Shown here piece by piece: positions 33,382 to 42,777 of a stretch of DNA of 64,000 nt. This stretch comes from CAZYME01 sp964648115. GTDB lineage: Bacteria; Pseudomonadota; Gammaproteobacteria; Legionellales; Legionellaceae. A program made the position numbers and the translations under genes. How positions within the stretch are numbered: the stretch's first letter is position 1; the number at the start of each line of letters is the position of its first letter. The notes below the pieces were generated by a model. The model did not search any database, was not told the DNA's origin, and was given only the letters and a program-made list of their open reading frames with translations. The stretch covers positions 1 to 64,000 of the forward strand of contig CAZYME010000006.1 of assembly GCA_964648115.1 (NCBI GenBank), in the 5' to 3' direction.

Positions 33382-34300
33382 CGTTATTTTTTGTTTGATG
33401 GGCCCCACGGCATCAGGAAAAACAGCTTTAGCTTGTGAGCTAGTCCAGCATTTTCCTGTTGAAATTATTAGTGTCGATTCAGCAATGATTTATCGAGATA
33501 TGAATATCGGCACAGCAAAACCAGATAAAGAGACCTTGGCGCGCGCACCGCATCATTTGATTGATATTTTAAATCCACCTGAGCATTATTCTGCGGCGCA
33601 TTTTTGTGAAGATGCCACTAGAATAAGCGAACACATTATCAGCCAAGGAAAAATACCGTTGTTGGTGGGTGGAACAATGATGTATTTTCGCGCTTTACAA
33701 CAAGGATTATCGTCTCTACCAGAAGCAGACGAGGAAGTGCGTGCACAGTTGTTGCAGCAGGCAGAGCAGCATGGTTGGGATTACATGCACCAAGAGCTCA
33801 CGCGAGTTGATGCTATATCTGCTGCAAGAATTCATCCCAACGATACCCAGCGAATCCAGAGGGCCCTCGAAGTTTATCAAATAACCAAAAGACCATTGTC
33901 TGAATTTTTATCTTCCTCAAAAGACAAGTCAGCTTATCGCTTTGTTAATCTCGTGTTAATGCCTACTGAGCGTGCGTGGCTGCATCAACGTATCGCGCAG
34001 CGGTTTGAGCAAATGTTGGCAGATGGCTTTATTGACGAGGTAGAGGCATTATTGCAGAAATGGCACCTGACTGAAGCAGATCCTTCAATGCGAACGGTTG
34101 GTTATCGACAAGTGCTTGCTTATCTAGATGGTGAGTGTGACTATGCTGATCTATGTGCGAAAGGGGTGGCTGCAACTAGACAGTTAGCAAAACGCCAATT
34201 AACCTGGTTACGCCACTGGCCTGAGTCATCTGTTTTTTCTGCGGAAAACGTAAATGAACTTGAAATATTAGAGCTTATGAAAGCTGAGGGGTGTAATTGA
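33374..34300 (+). CDS. miaA: tRNA dimethylallyltransferase
   Basis: MiaA adds the dimethylallyl group to A37 of tRNAs reading UNN codons. ATG 33374 gives 308 aa and overlaps the mutL end by 8 nt; the upstream frame would extend into mutL. The P-loop GPTASGKTAL, the SVDSAMIYRDMNIGTAKP block, HHLIDI, and the LVGGTMMYFRAL motif are all present, with RTVGYRQ near the C-terminus. A hairpin follows; hfq, its usual neighbour elsewhere, is absent from the window. Confidence 0.95.
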   Translation: MANVIFCLMGPTASGKTALACELVQHFPVEIISVDSAMIYRDMNIGTAKPDKETLARAPHHLIDILNPPEHYSAAHFCEDATRISEHIISQGKIPLLVGGTMMYFRALQQGLSSLPEADEEVRAQLLQQAEQHGWDYMHQELTRVDAISAARIHPNDTQRIQRALEVYQITKRPLSEFLSSSKDKSAYRFVNLVLMPTERAWLHQRIAQRFEQMLADGFIDEVEALLQKWHLTEADPSMRTVGYRQVLAYLDGECDYADLCAKGVAATRQLAKRQLTWLRHWPESSVFSAENVNELEILELMKAEGCN

Positions 34301-34305
34301 AAATG

Positions 34306-34343
34306 TAGGTTGGGCTTCGCAAGCTCAGCACCAACCTATTTTT
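34306..34343 (+). terminator. Hairpin with T-run after miaA
   Basis: TAGGTTGG (34306-34313) pairs with CCAACCTA (34331-34338), followed by T residues. It resembles the dispersed GGTTGG-type palindromes seen near 45069 and 41207, so it may double as a repeat. Confidence 0.7.
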
Positions 34344-34480
34344 GATCTTATCGTTCGAAAACATGGCGTCGAGCGAGAATGCTTGATTAACCTACACATT
34401 TCAAATGTACCCAAAGCGGAGGCGTAATTTTACAAAAGGGAACCTCTACTATAGAATTTCGCCATTTGCAGGAGAGAATA

Positions 34481-34675
34481 ATGTCTGAAGCTAAAAAAAA
34501 GCAGGCGTGTGCTGAAAAGAATTACACAGTACATCGTTGTGATTTGCCCCTTAGTTGCCCTACCGATGAGATGGAGCTATGGAACGCGCATCCAAAAGTA
34601 TATTTGCCTATTGAGGAGACTGGTCGCGAAGTCTGCCCTTACTGCGGCTCGTGCTTTACATTAGAAACTGAGTAA
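34481..34675 (+). CDS. Small zinc-finger (CHCC-type) protein
   Basis: The 64-aa product from ATG 34481 (AGGAGAG upstream; the TTG at 34466 is too far upstream) has LSCPTDEMELWNAHPKVYLPI and then VCPYCGSCF. This matches the Cys-His-Cys-Cys zinc-finger family related to the NDUFS6/Lpl1258-type domain. Its role in bacteria is not well defined. The stop is immediately followed by the glycosyltransferase gene, a common pairing. Confidence 0.85.
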   Translation: MSEAKKKQACAEKNYTVHRCDLPLSCPTDEMELWNAHPKVYLPIEETGREVCPYCGSCFTLETE

Positions 34676-35712
34676 TGATTAAGGCGAAAAAGCTCCGATC
34701 GATTTGCATTGTACGTTTATCGGCATTAGGGGACGTTCTTATGCTTGTCCCTTTGATAAGAACGTTACAGGCTAATTTTCCCGATGCTTCTCTTACCTGG
34801 GTCATATCGCGACCTGCGTATGATTTGGTAGAGGGGCTAGATGGAGTAGAGTTTGTTGTTATCAGTAAACCAAATAGTCCTTTGGATTATTTGCGGTTTA
34901 AAAAACAAATGCGAACTAGACGTTTTGATGTCTTGCTAGCCGCGCAGGCCAGTTTTCGTGCCAATCTCTTGTATCCGTTGATTACTGCATCCCGAAAAAT
35001 TGGTTATGATACTTTGCGGGCTAAAGATGGGCACGGCTTGGTTATTCATGAATCTATTGCACCTGGGCATGATCATACACTCGATGGCTTTATTAAGTTT
35101 GCTGAAGCTTTGGGTATTAAGAAAAAAGAAATACGCTGGGATTTACCGATTCAGCAAGCAACTCGTGAATGGGCACGCGCGCAATTACCAACCTCTGGAC
35201 CTATTGTTCTTATCAATCCTGCAGCAAGCAAACCAGAGCGTAGCTGGTTAGTAGAGCGTTATATTGAGGTTATAAAACATCTTCAGTCGCGTTGGGGGGC
35301 CCAAGTTGTGTTAACGGGTGGACCAGGCGATTATGATAAAACGATTGGAGAGGCTATCAGTAGCGCGGTTACTGTAATCAATCTTATCGGCAAAACAGTG
35401 CCTCCACAATTGCTGGCAGTGATAGAGCAAGCAGATGTACTGCTTTGCCCTGACACAGGCCCTTCGCACATGGGGGCAGCTGTTACAACGCCCGTGGTAG
35501 CATTGCATGCGGTGACCAGTGCTGATGTGTCTGGGCCTTATATTTACCGTCATTTAGCAGTTGATCGTTACCCTGAGGCTGTAAAAACAGTATTAAACAA
35601 AACACCAGAAACCAATATTTGGGGGACGCATGCGCATGGTGATGAGACCATGGCGCTTATCAGTGTTGATGCGGTGATTGCTAGACTTGATAGTGTGTTA
35701 GAGAGGCTCTAA
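34675..35712 (+). CDS. Glycosyltransferase family 9 (heptosyltransferase-like)
   Basis: GT9 proteins such as WaaC and WaaF add heptose to the lipopolysaccharide core. The 345-aa product has the N-terminal Rossmann fold (LSALGDVLMLVPLIRTLQANFP) and the C-terminal nucleotide-sugar half with INPAASKPERSW, VVLTGGPGDYD, NLIGKTVPPQLLAVI and CPDTGPSHMGAAVTTPVVALH. Which sugar it transfers cannot be told from sequence. It lies just left of the Dot/Icm locus, with 184 nt of non-coding sequence between. Confidence 0.88.
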   Translation: MIKAKKLRSICIVRLSALGDVLMLVPLIRTLQANFPDASLTWVISRPAYDLVEGLDGVEFVVISKPNSPLDYLRFKKQMRTRRFDVLLAAQASFRANLLYPLITASRKIGYDTLRAKDGHGLVIHESIAPGHDHTLDGFIKFAEALGIKKKEIRWDLPIQQATREWARAQLPTSGPIVLINPAASKPERSWLVERYIEVIKHLQSRWGAQVVLTGGPGDYDKTIGEAISSAVTVINLIGKTVPPQLLAVIEQADVLLCPDTGPSHMGAAVTTPVVALHAVTSADVSGPYIYRHLAVDRYPEAVKTVLNKTPETNIWGTHAHGDETMALISVDAVIARLDSVLERL

Positions 35713-35896
35713 AACTTGCCACGCCACATATCTGTACCTGACCTAGAGATTCGTAGCCTGGTAACAGCTCAAATCCGACCGTTCACCAAGATTTTGACAT
35801 CCCCCCGGAGCTATTACGCTGCGCTGCATCCAGGCTACAAATGTATATTAGCAACTGCTCCGCTCCCTTACGGTCGCGGCTCAGAGTGAGAATATC

Positions 35897-37243
35897 TTAC
35901 TGACTAGACGAATTGACTGGGGCAAGAGAGGAAGCCGTGGGCTGGCTTGCTCGTGCATTTTGTAACAGTAGCAATGTATTAGTTAACAGCAAACGCTCTT
36001 CTTGTTGGCGATTTAGGTACAGCTGATAGTTTATCTCTGCAAGTAGAGTGACCATTTCTTTTTCTACAGTTGCTGAAGATGCTTTATTGATTTGGCTGAG
36101 CCATGTGGTTTTTGCACTCTGATCAGGGTTAAATAATCGCCATGTTGCCATAGTGAACTCACTCAAAGCCTGGCTGCTTTGAGAGTTTGTTGACGGTGTG
36201 CCATCGGTTCCAAGTGTATTTTGAGGTGCTCTTTTGGAGAAAATATAGTAAAGATTTCCAAATCCAACGGAGCTTTGTGCCGCATAAATACGCAGGCTTG
36301 CGAAGTAACTAGCTAGCGTTGCCTGAGCTTGCTTCTGCTGAAAAGTAGCTGTGGAATCCGTGCCTGGATCAGTATTAGCGATGTTGAGAAGTTTTTCGTA
36401 ATCTGCTCGTTTTGGTAGTGCTACAGGAGCTACAGCGCCTGTGACATAGCGAATGAAATTCGCTGCCTGTTGCGCCTGATTACTGGCTGTTAGACCGTTG
36501 TTTGCACTAGTTGGAGCAGAGCCTGAACTGCCGGAGCTAGTGGTGTTTGACGAGTCTGAAGTTGTAGTGTACAAAAGCGGTGCAATCAGGGTATTGCTAT
36601 TAAGCTCGTTTAGAAAGGGCTGATTATACGTATACGTAAAATAAGCGGCAGCATCTTTTGGGAGAGGTCCTATTGCGCCAGTGATAACTGTATTCTCATC
36701 CATCACGGCGTTGTTGTTTTGTTTAAGAAGAGGGCACCCATCAACCCAACCGTTATTGTCGTTGTTTGTGCAGTATGTATAATCAGGGGTCGTAAGAATA
36801 TTCAGTACAGCTTGGCTCACTGGGTCTTGCTGGTATGGTTGTTGATCAATTAGGGCGTTTACCGACACAGCTTGTTGCGATGCAGTATTGTAAGGGGGCG
36901 TAGTGAAAGTCATATTAGCTTGTCCGTTAATGGACGAATAAGCTGAGTTAGTAGCAGGAACAAACAACATCGAGCTCGGGCTTGTTGCATTGACAGGGAC
37001 CGCGCCCAGCATGGTTTCAAACAAGGATTGCTCTGGAGTTTGAATGGCCGATAGATTTAACAATGAGAAACCCGAGCTGGTATCAGAAGGGGGTGGGTTA
37101 GTAATGTCATATCCAAAATAAAGGCCTAGATTCTTTAAATAGGTAGCTAATTGGCCACTATCATAATCCGCATGTGCTGGTGTGGATAGGGCTGTTGTGA
37201 GCAGTAGGCTTGGTAATAGTGAGTGACGTAAGGCTTTCATCAT
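35897..37243 (-). CDS. icmX: Dot/Icm type IVB secretion protein IcmX
   Basis: IcmX is a periplasmic/secreted Dot/Icm protein needed for pore formation and intracellular growth in Legionella. The 448-aa product starts with a signal peptide (ALRHSLLPSLLLTTALSTPAHA). It then has the family's NLGLYFGYDI segment, long Ser/Thr/Asn-rich stretches and a C-terminal helical region. Identity rests partly on position: it overlaps icmW by 4 nt and is co-transcribed with it, divergent from icmV-dotA, as in Legionella. The middle Ser/Gly-rich region is poorly conserved. Confidence 0.88.
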   Translation of the reverse strand: MMKALRHSLLPSLLLTTALSTPAHADYDSGQLATYLKNLGLYFGYDITNPPPSDTSSGFSLLNLSAIQTPEQSLFETMLGAVPVNATSPSSMLFVPATNSAYSSINGQANMTFTTPPYNTASQQAVSVNALIDQQPYQQDPVSQAVLNILTTPDYTYCTNNDNNGWVDGCPLLKQNNNAVMDENTVITGAIGPLPKDAAAYFTYTYNQPFLNELNSNTLIAPLLYTTTSDSSNTTSSGSSGSAPTSANNGLTASNQAQQAANFIRYVTGAVAPVALPKRADYEKLLNIANTDPGTDSTATFQQKQAQATLASYFASLRIYAAQSSVGFGNLYYIFSKRAPQNTLGTDGTPSTNSQSSQALSEFTMATWRLFNPDQSAKTTWLSQINKASSATVEKEMVTLLAEINYQLYLNRQQEERLLLTNTLLLLQNARASQPTASSLAPVNSSSQ

Positions 37244-37695
37244 TCTTCCCCTTCAAGAGCACGCGAAATAAGTTTAAGTCGGTATTCAGAAAAAACCCGA
37301 GCTAATAAACGCAGACGTTCAAATACAATATTACGTTTGAGAAAAAAACCGGCTGGATCTTGGCTGCTTGTGCTGGTTTCTTCGGCATGGATTAATATTT
37401 TTGATGCGCTACCAGGGTGAGCTGTATCAATTGCTTGCAATAGGCGCAGTCCACGACCTGATTTTATATTCCCCACGATACGAATAAATTTATCTTCCTG
37501 ACCGAACATATTCATATCAATGGTTTCAATTTCGTCTAATTCTTTACCAAGTTGATTAATTGCTTCTTCGAGTTGGGGATCGCCGTCTAGAGTCCAATCT
37601 TCAACACTTTCCATAAAAGTAACGACCCGATAAATCATCGGATCCACATAGTCATGCCAGTATTGAGCTGATGCTTTATGGCTAAGATCGGGCAT
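37240..37695 (-). CDS. icmW: Dot/Icm secretion chaperone IcmW
   Basis: IcmW pairs with IcmS (not in this window) and presents substrates to the type IV coupling complex. The 151-aa acidic protein has YWHDYVDPMIYRVVTFMESVEDWTLDGD and the GRGLRLLQAIDTAHPGSASKIL segment of the family. There is no signal peptide, in keeping with a cytosolic chaperone. icmX follows in an overlapping frame. Confidence 0.93.
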   Translation of the reverse strand: MPDLSHKASAQYWHDYVDPMIYRVVTFMESVEDWTLDGDPQLEEAINQLGKELDEIETIDMNMFGQEDKFIRIVGNIKSGRGLRLLQAIDTAHPGSASKILIHAEETSTSSQDPAGFFLKRNIVFERLRLLARVFSEYRLKLISRALEGEE

Positions 37696-37798
37696 TTTTT
37701 ACTCTTTTTTTACGGTCAATGCATTGATAGTTTGCACGTTATCTAACTATTATCATATATTATGATTAATAAATGTCTATTGGAAAACAGTAAAAATT

Positions 37799-38251
37799 AT
37801 GAAAAATAACTCTGGTTCCAGAATTGGACGTGTACTTTCTAGTATTATCAACTTACGTTCCTGGTTTGATTGGGATCGCATTAAATCGTTTACTCTATAT
37901 CTGCTGAGTGGATTTAAAAAATTCTTTGTGCCCCAGAAAGTTAAAAAAGGCGAATCGTTTGAAGCCGCTAAAAAAAGATTAAAATTAAATGATAGCGACA
38001 TAATTGCTCGGCAAATTGGATTATTAAGGCTTAGCATCCTAATGGTTGTTGTTGCCTTTTTGGTGTTTGCTTATAGTATTTACCTCTTCGCCACAGGTGG
38101 GCCTAGGGGCGGAGTTGTAGGATTGGTCGTGATGTTAATCGCCCTGGTTTTGGCTTTTCGTTATCACTTCTGGTATTTCCAAATTAAGGAACGCAAACTC
38201 GGTTGCACTTTCCAGGAATGGTTTAAGCAAGGTTTAAAGGGTGATAAATAA
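37799..38251 (+). CDS. icmV: Dot/Icm inner-membrane protein IcmV
   Basis: IcmV is a small inner-membrane component of the Dot/Icm system of unclear exact role. The 150-aa protein has a basic cytosolic N-terminal region (RSWFDWDRIKSFT, then FVPQKVKKGESFEAAKKRLKL) and two adjacent TM helices (about 80-100 and 105-125). It abuts dotA with a 1-nt overlap, the canonical icmV-dotA operon. Its promoter must lie in the 103-nt spacer shared with the divergent icmW. Confidence 0.9.
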   Translation: MKNNSGSRIGRVLSSIINLRSWFDWDRIKSFTLYLLSGFKKFFVPQKVKKGESFEAAKKRLKLNDSDIIARQIGLLRLSILMVVVAFLVFAYSIYLFATGGPRGGVVGLVVMLIALVLAFRYHFWYFQIKERKLGCTFQEWFKQGLKGDK

Positions 38252-41190
38252 TGAATAAATTATTGCTTTCTGTACTACTTATCATATTTCCTATCTTAGC
38301 CCTGGCAGATAACTCGCTCAGTTTTACTCCCCCGCCCAGTGATTTTTCAGTGGTTTTTTTGGGTAACATTTTTGGTATTGTGGATGGTGTGTTGCACGGT
38401 ACTGGCAGCCAAATCATGGGGAGCATGTTTGGTGTCTTCAATGCCGCGGTGCTTGCTTTAGGTGGCATTGTCATTATGTACACCCTTCTTGTATCAACCA
38501 TGAACACAGCTCAAGAAGGGCAAATGCTTGGCCAAAAATGGTCCTCTATCTGGATTCCAGTCCGTTCAGTTATGGGTTTAGCGTTATTAGTGCCTAAGGC
38601 CTCTGGCTACTGTCTCATGCAGATTTTTGTGATGTGGATTGTAGTACAGGGTGTTGGGGCTGCCGATAAAGTATGGGATGCAGCATTGAGTTATCTCAAT
38701 CGTGGTGGTGTTATTGTTCAAGCACAGATAGATCCAACCAAAGCCCTTACTCAAGCCCCAGGAGGGTCGGAAATTGCCAGTGGCGCACAATCCATTTTAG
38801 TGGGACAAGTGTGCATGATTGGGATACAGCATTTGTTAGATAGTCAGTTAAAAGCATACCAAAAGCAATTGTCAAATAATTCGGGCCCTTGTTACGGTAC
38901 GCCCTCGGATGTGATGCAACTTTTCTGTAAAAGTACGGTGCCTGATTTTGTGTCTTCAGTTAGCCCCGTTAAGGCCCAATCTCTTCGTCCTAATGATACA
39001 GATTATACGTTGAAAATGCCTAATTTTGATGCAGGTCCTTATCAGGTTCTAAACGGTATTTGTGGGGCTATACACTGGAACGCCTTTCCTCAGACAAGTT
39101 TGGATTCAGTTAAATCAAATATTCCTACAGTTACCGCAAGCGATTTGGACACAGCTTCTTTGTCACGGGTGATTGCTATTCAGCAAATGTATACGGATTT
39201 GACCAGCGTTGCTCAGGCTATTGTAGGCAATTTCCCGGGCTTTGCAGATGTAGGCAATTCCACATCTAATGACTTCTCAACTGTTGCTGTTCAACAATTT
39301 GGCGTGCCTCATACTTCATCTGGTACTGTATGCACAGATAGTACCACGCCAAAATGTATACTCTGGGGAAGTGCGTCAGGTACCACGAGCGCTCCTTTGT
39401 TTAATGGTACTGAATTTCAAACTGCAATTGCAGATTACAACGGGATTATGCTACCAACATTGAATTTAGTGCATCAGGCCAAGACGCAATCGTCAGCAAA
39501 TGACAGTCGAAAGTTCATCGAGGATGCAACCACAGAAGGCTGGATCATGGCCGGTAGCTACTTTTTTGATTTAATCAATCTTAATGCGCAAGCTAACAAA
39601 GCTGGTGATCTAACTGACTCCAATACCGGCCTAGATAAAAGTAGCAATACCATTATTTCAGCGCTGGCGTCTGCTTTTGGCAATGGAGCAAGCGCGCAAT
39701 GCACAGGAACTTATGCAAATTTGTGTGTTTGGATGAATCAAAATGCGGCCGCAGTTGCTCCGATTTTGGGCTTGCTAAATGGATCAGGTGTTGCTGGTGT
39801 AGCTACCCCTATACCTCCACCCGCATTAGCCAAATCACATAATGTGATCGACGGCCCCGGGTCGTCAACGGTTTACGGTTTCACAAATAATGCCACTATT
39901 TTGCAATTGCCTGGCCAACCAGGAATGCAGCCATTGCAATTTGCGAACATGATGAATATTAGTGTGGATACCACTACATTCCAGCTTCCTGAGGCAAGTT
40001 TCCCCTGCGGTAACCTAAAGGTTATGTTTTGGTCTACCTGTTTGGGAGCTATGTTTGGTGACATATTCTACAATTTTATCATTCGTAATGTTTATAACTT
40101 CCTTTTGAATTTATTCCAGACCATGATTAATCAGGTTCTGATGATGTTTTTAGTGATTCCGCTACAAGGAATGGCATCTATATTCAAAGAGGGATTGGAC
40201 ATTATCTCAAAGCCAGGCATCAACCCCATCGTGGCGCTTGCAAACATGGGAACGTATTATATTAATTTTGCTATCAACCTTTGGATGCAGTTGATAGAAA
40301 TGTCCATTGTTTCCGCATTACTTCCAGGCTTTGGACTGTTTATCTTTGCGTTGATTGGAATGACTATGCCGCTCCTATTGGCGTGGGTGGGTATTATGTT
40401 AACCATCGGTTTTACGACAGCGTACTATGTTCCTATCTTGCCTTATATGATATTCACGTTCGGCTCGATAGCATGGTTAATGGCTGTCATTGAAGCGATG
40501 GTGGCTGCACCCATTGTGGCACTTGGTGTCACACATCCAGAAGGGCACGATGCTTTTGGTAAAGGCGAGCAGGCTGTTATGATTTTGATGAATGTTTTCC
40601 TTAGACCATCAATGATGATCATCGGATACATCGCGGCTATTGCTGTGTCTTATGTCAGTGTATGGATTATAAATGCGGGATTTGATCATGCTATTGGTTT
40701 TGTCCAAGGTAGTAGTACTTTTAACACCGCATATGATTCTGTATCTACGCAAGGTGGGGGCACTATTACTGGAGGATATACAGGATGGGCTGGCATCTAT
40801 GCCTATTTCTTCTCTATTCTTATGTACACGATGTTGTATCTCACCGTTGTGACGAAAGCATTTACTTTAATTGCAGTTCTCCCTGATAAAGTCTTGCGTT
40901 GGATTGGTGGCCAAGCGGAAACCGCTGGCGCAGATGCTTCGCAATGGGGTGATGAAGCTAAAGGAAAAGTAGGTGATGCTGGGAAAGAAACCCTTGGCGG
41001 ACAGAAGGCTATGGATAAGAAAATGCTTGGTGCAGCAAGTGATAAACTAGCTGACGCAAAAAATAGCGGTGGTGGAGATGTTAGTGCCGATGGAAGCAAG
41101 AGTAGCGGCGGTGGTGGTGGCGGCGGTGGTGGTGGTGGTGGCGATGCTCCCCCAACCCCACCTCCAGAAATACCCCCAATCCCACCATAG
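38251..41190 (+). CDS. dotA: Dot/Icm polytopic inner-membrane protein DotA
   Basis: DotA is a multi-spanning protein of the Dot/Icm apparatus that is also released into the medium in Legionella. The 979-aa protein starts with a signal-like segment (LLLSVLLIIFPILALAD). It has one TM helix near residue 70, a large periplasmic loop (about 130-560) and a cluster of TM helices (about 600-870). The C-terminal cytosolic tail is low-complexity: a charged Ala/Asp/Lys stretch, a run of about twelve Gly, then a proline-rich end. It overlaps icmV by 1 nt and ends in a bidirectional terminator facing dotB. Confidence 0.94.
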   Translation: MNKLLLSVLLIIFPILALADNSLSFTPPPSDFSVVFLGNIFGIVDGVLHGTGSQIMGSMFGVFNAAVLALGGIVIMYTLLVSTMNTAQEGQMLGQKWSSIWIPVRSVMGLALLVPKASGYCLMQIFVMWIVVQGVGAADKVWDAALSYLNRGGVIVQAQIDPTKALTQAPGGSEIASGAQSILVGQVCMIGIQHLLDSQLKAYQKQLSNNSGPCYGTPSDVMQLFCKSTVPDFVSSVSPVKAQSLRPNDTDYTLKMPNFDAGPYQVLNGICGAIHWNAFPQTSLDSVKSNIPTVTASDLDTASLSRVIAIQQMYTDLTSVAQAIVGNFPGFADVGNSTSNDFSTVAVQQFGVPHTSSGTVCTDSTTPKCILWGSASGTTSAPLFNGTEFQTAIADYNGIMLPTLNLVHQAKTQSSANDSRKFIEDATTEGWIMAGSYFFDLINLNAQANKAGDLTDSNTGLDKSSNTIISALASAFGNGASAQCTGTYANLCVWMNQNAAAVAPILGLLNGSGVAGVATPIPPPALAKSHNVIDGPGSSTVYGFTNNATILQLPGQPGMQPLQFANMMNISVDTTTFQLPEASFPCGNLKVMFWSTCLGAMFGDIFYNFIIRNVYNFLLNLFQTMINQVLMMFLVIPLQGMASIFKEGLDIISKPGINPIVALANMGTYYINFAINLWMQLIEMSIVSALLPGFGLFIFALIGMTMPLLLAWVGIMLTIGFTTAYYVPILPYMIFTFGSIAWLMAVIEAMVAAPIVALGVTHPEGHDAFGKGEQAVMILMNVFLRPSMMIIGYIAAIAVSYVSVWIINAGFDHAIGFVQGSSTFNTAYDSVSTQGGGTITGGYTGWAGIYAYFFSILMYTMLYLTVVTKAFTLIAVLPDKVLRWIGGQAETAGADASQWGDEAKGKVGDAGKETLGGQKAMDKKMLGAASDKLADAKNSGGGDVSADGSKSSGGGGGGGGGGGGDAPPTPPPEIPPIPP

Positions 41191-41206
41191 GGGAATGCTG
41201 AAAACT

Positions 41207-41244
41207 AAAAAAGGTTGGGCCCTTGTAAGGACCCAACCTTTTTT
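41207..41244. terminator. Bidirectional terminator between dotA and dotB
   Basis: AAAAAAGGTTGGG (41207-41219) pairs with CCCAACCTTTTTT (41232-41244). With the A-run on one side and the T-run on the other, it can end transcripts from dotA and from the opposite dotDCB unit. Confidence 0.9.
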
Positions 41245-41262
41245 GTAATAGCTCACTCTAAA

Positions 41263-41302
41263 AAAGTCTGTCGTTCCGGCCTTCGCGGGGACGACAGACT
41301 TT
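41263..41302. repeat. Palindromic repeat after the dotA terminator
   Basis: AAAGTCTGTCGT (41263-41274) pairs with ACGACAGACTTT (41291-41302). The flank GGGCGTGAGCTTGT to its right (about 41321) also follows the repeat at 9234, placing both in one dispersed family. Confidence 0.7.
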
Positions 41303-41396
41303 CCCATAATTTAACGGCGGTGGGCGTGAGCTTGTACCCTTTTTTTATGGGGAGAAGAATTAGCTGAAAGTGGCAACCAAGGGGTTGCGTGCTGGG

Positions 41397-42530
41397 TTAC
41401 TGTTGATACTCTTTTGTCCCAGCAATAATTAGCTTGTATACCCGCTCACTAATAAGACCTTCATTGAATTTTGCTTTTGCGTCCACGGTCATTAACTGGC
41501 CGCGTTGGCGAATGAGTTTTCGGGTGGTTGAGGTTACTTCGTTTGGGTCGCCTTCCAAAAGTATATCGCGCGCCTCTTCGTCAAACACAAGATATTCTCT
41601 TAAGGCTACCCGCCTCCCATCTACTGTAGGAACTAGTTTCTGCCAAATACACAAGCGAATCGTTTCTAAAATATCAATGGTGCGGCCTAAACGCTCCTCG
41701 CCGGTAAAAGAGGTTACAAGTCTACGCATCGTTTCTGCTACGCCTGAGGTGTGTAGTGTGGTATATACTGGATGACCAGTAAGCGCCGCCTCTAATGCGG
41801 CACTAATGGTTTCTGCATCACGACACTCACCAACCATGATTAATCTTGGTTTTCGTCGAAGCGCGTTACGAACTCCTTCGGCAAAAGATGGCAGGTGGCG
41901 AGGAATTTCAGATTGACTAACCACGGATGAAATAGTTTCAATTTCGTCATACACAAATTCGATAGGTGCCTCATAAGTCAAGACTTTGCGGTTTGAATCC
42001 TCTGTCTCGATGAGATCACGAATGATAGATGCTAACAAGGTTGACTTACCAGAGCCTGTCGCGCCTGTTATAAATACAATGCCTTCTTGTGGTGCGATTG
42101 CCTCAAGAATATTGTCTGGCAAATTCATTGTTTCAAGCCTAGGCGGAGTAGTCGGGATAGTTCGTAAAGTGATTTGAATCGCATCATGCCCCTCTACCAG
42201 GCAAGCAGTTGCGTTGACGCGATAGCGGTAGCGTATACCACGATTAGGCCTAAACTCATAATGAGTGTCAATATCTTTACCTGAGAGCAATTGAGTAGTG
42301 GCATTAGGTCCATAAATGGAGTTAATTAAATCGCCTAGCTCGGTATTTGAAAGACGGCGATTCGTCATTTTAATTAATACACCGTATACCTCAGCATAAA
42401 TAGGCTCGCCTGTTTGAATGGTGATGTCGGATGCGCTGAGTTTTTCAGCGTGTTCAAGCACTCTATCCATAAAGACAGGTGTGAAACGGGTGGGTTCATC
42501 CGGCATTAAATTAATATGTGTTGTGTCCAA
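41397..42530 (-). CDS. dotB: Dot/Icm secretion ATPase DotB
   Basis: DotB is a hexameric AAA+ ATPase of the PilT/VirB11-like class that energises the Dot/Icm machine at the inner membrane. The 377-aa protein has an N-terminal PAS-like domain (about 15-130). The ATPase core follows, with Walker A ITGATGSGKSTLLASI near residue 160, an Asp-box region LTYEAPIEFVY, a Walker B-like LIMVGECRDAETI and the His-box TLHTSGVAETMRR. dotC lies upstream on the same strand with a repeat-filled spacer of about 250 nt. Confidence 0.95.
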   Translation of the reverse strand: MDTTHINLMPDEPTRFTPVFMDRVLEHAEKLSASDITIQTGEPIYAEVYGVLIKMTNRRLSNTELGDLINSIYGPNATTQLLSGKDIDTHYEFRPNRGIRYRYRVNATACLVEGHDAIQITLRTIPTTPPRLETMNLPDNILEAIAPQEGIVFITGATGSGKSTLLASIIRDLIETEDSNRKVLTYEAPIEFVYDEIETISSVVSQSEIPRHLPSFAEGVRNALRRKPRLIMVGECRDAETISAALEAALTGHPVYTTLHTSGVAETMRRLVTSFTGEERLGRTIDILETIRLCIWQKLVPTVDGRRVALREYLVFDEEARDILLEGDPNEVTSTTRKLIRQRGQLMTVDAKAKFNEGLISERVYKLIIAGTKEYQQ

Positions 42531-42637
42531 GAGTAACTCCCTGAGCTGTCAATTGGTTCGTAGTAATTGTGTCCAAATGGGGCAATTCTCCATTGGAGCT
42601 TATTCATTGCTAAGACGTTGTATAATAACTATACGCT

Positions 42638-42720
42638 GTCTTCCCCGCGCAGGTGGGGATCCATTTTTAAATTGGCATGGAGCCACATCGTAGATGGATC
42701 CCCGCCTGCGCGGGGAAGAC
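42638..42720. repeat. Palindromic repeat between dotB and dotC
   Basis: The 27-nt segments at 42638-42664 and 42694-42720 pair with a single G-T mismatch. They share the CCCCGCGCAGG core with the element at 19132-19215. It splits the dotDCB unit and could form a strong RNA stem in its transcript. Confidence 0.8.
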
Positions 42721-42777
42721 AAAGAAAATATGCAATTAATAAGCTATAGGTGGAGAAATTAATGGGTCTAATCGCTT

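Noticed and set aside
33374..34300. Expected hfq directly after miaA
   Set aside because: The following 180 nt are a hairpin and non-coding, then a zinc-finger gene; hfq is not here.
37696..37798. PmrA-type CTTAA-TATT box between icmW and icmV
   Set aside because: I looked for the tandem half-sites used by Legionella PmrA and found no convincing pair in this spacer.
42567..42749. Open frame over the palindromic repeat between dotB and dotC
   Set aside because: It is the repeat in translation, with no ribosome site and no homology by eye.
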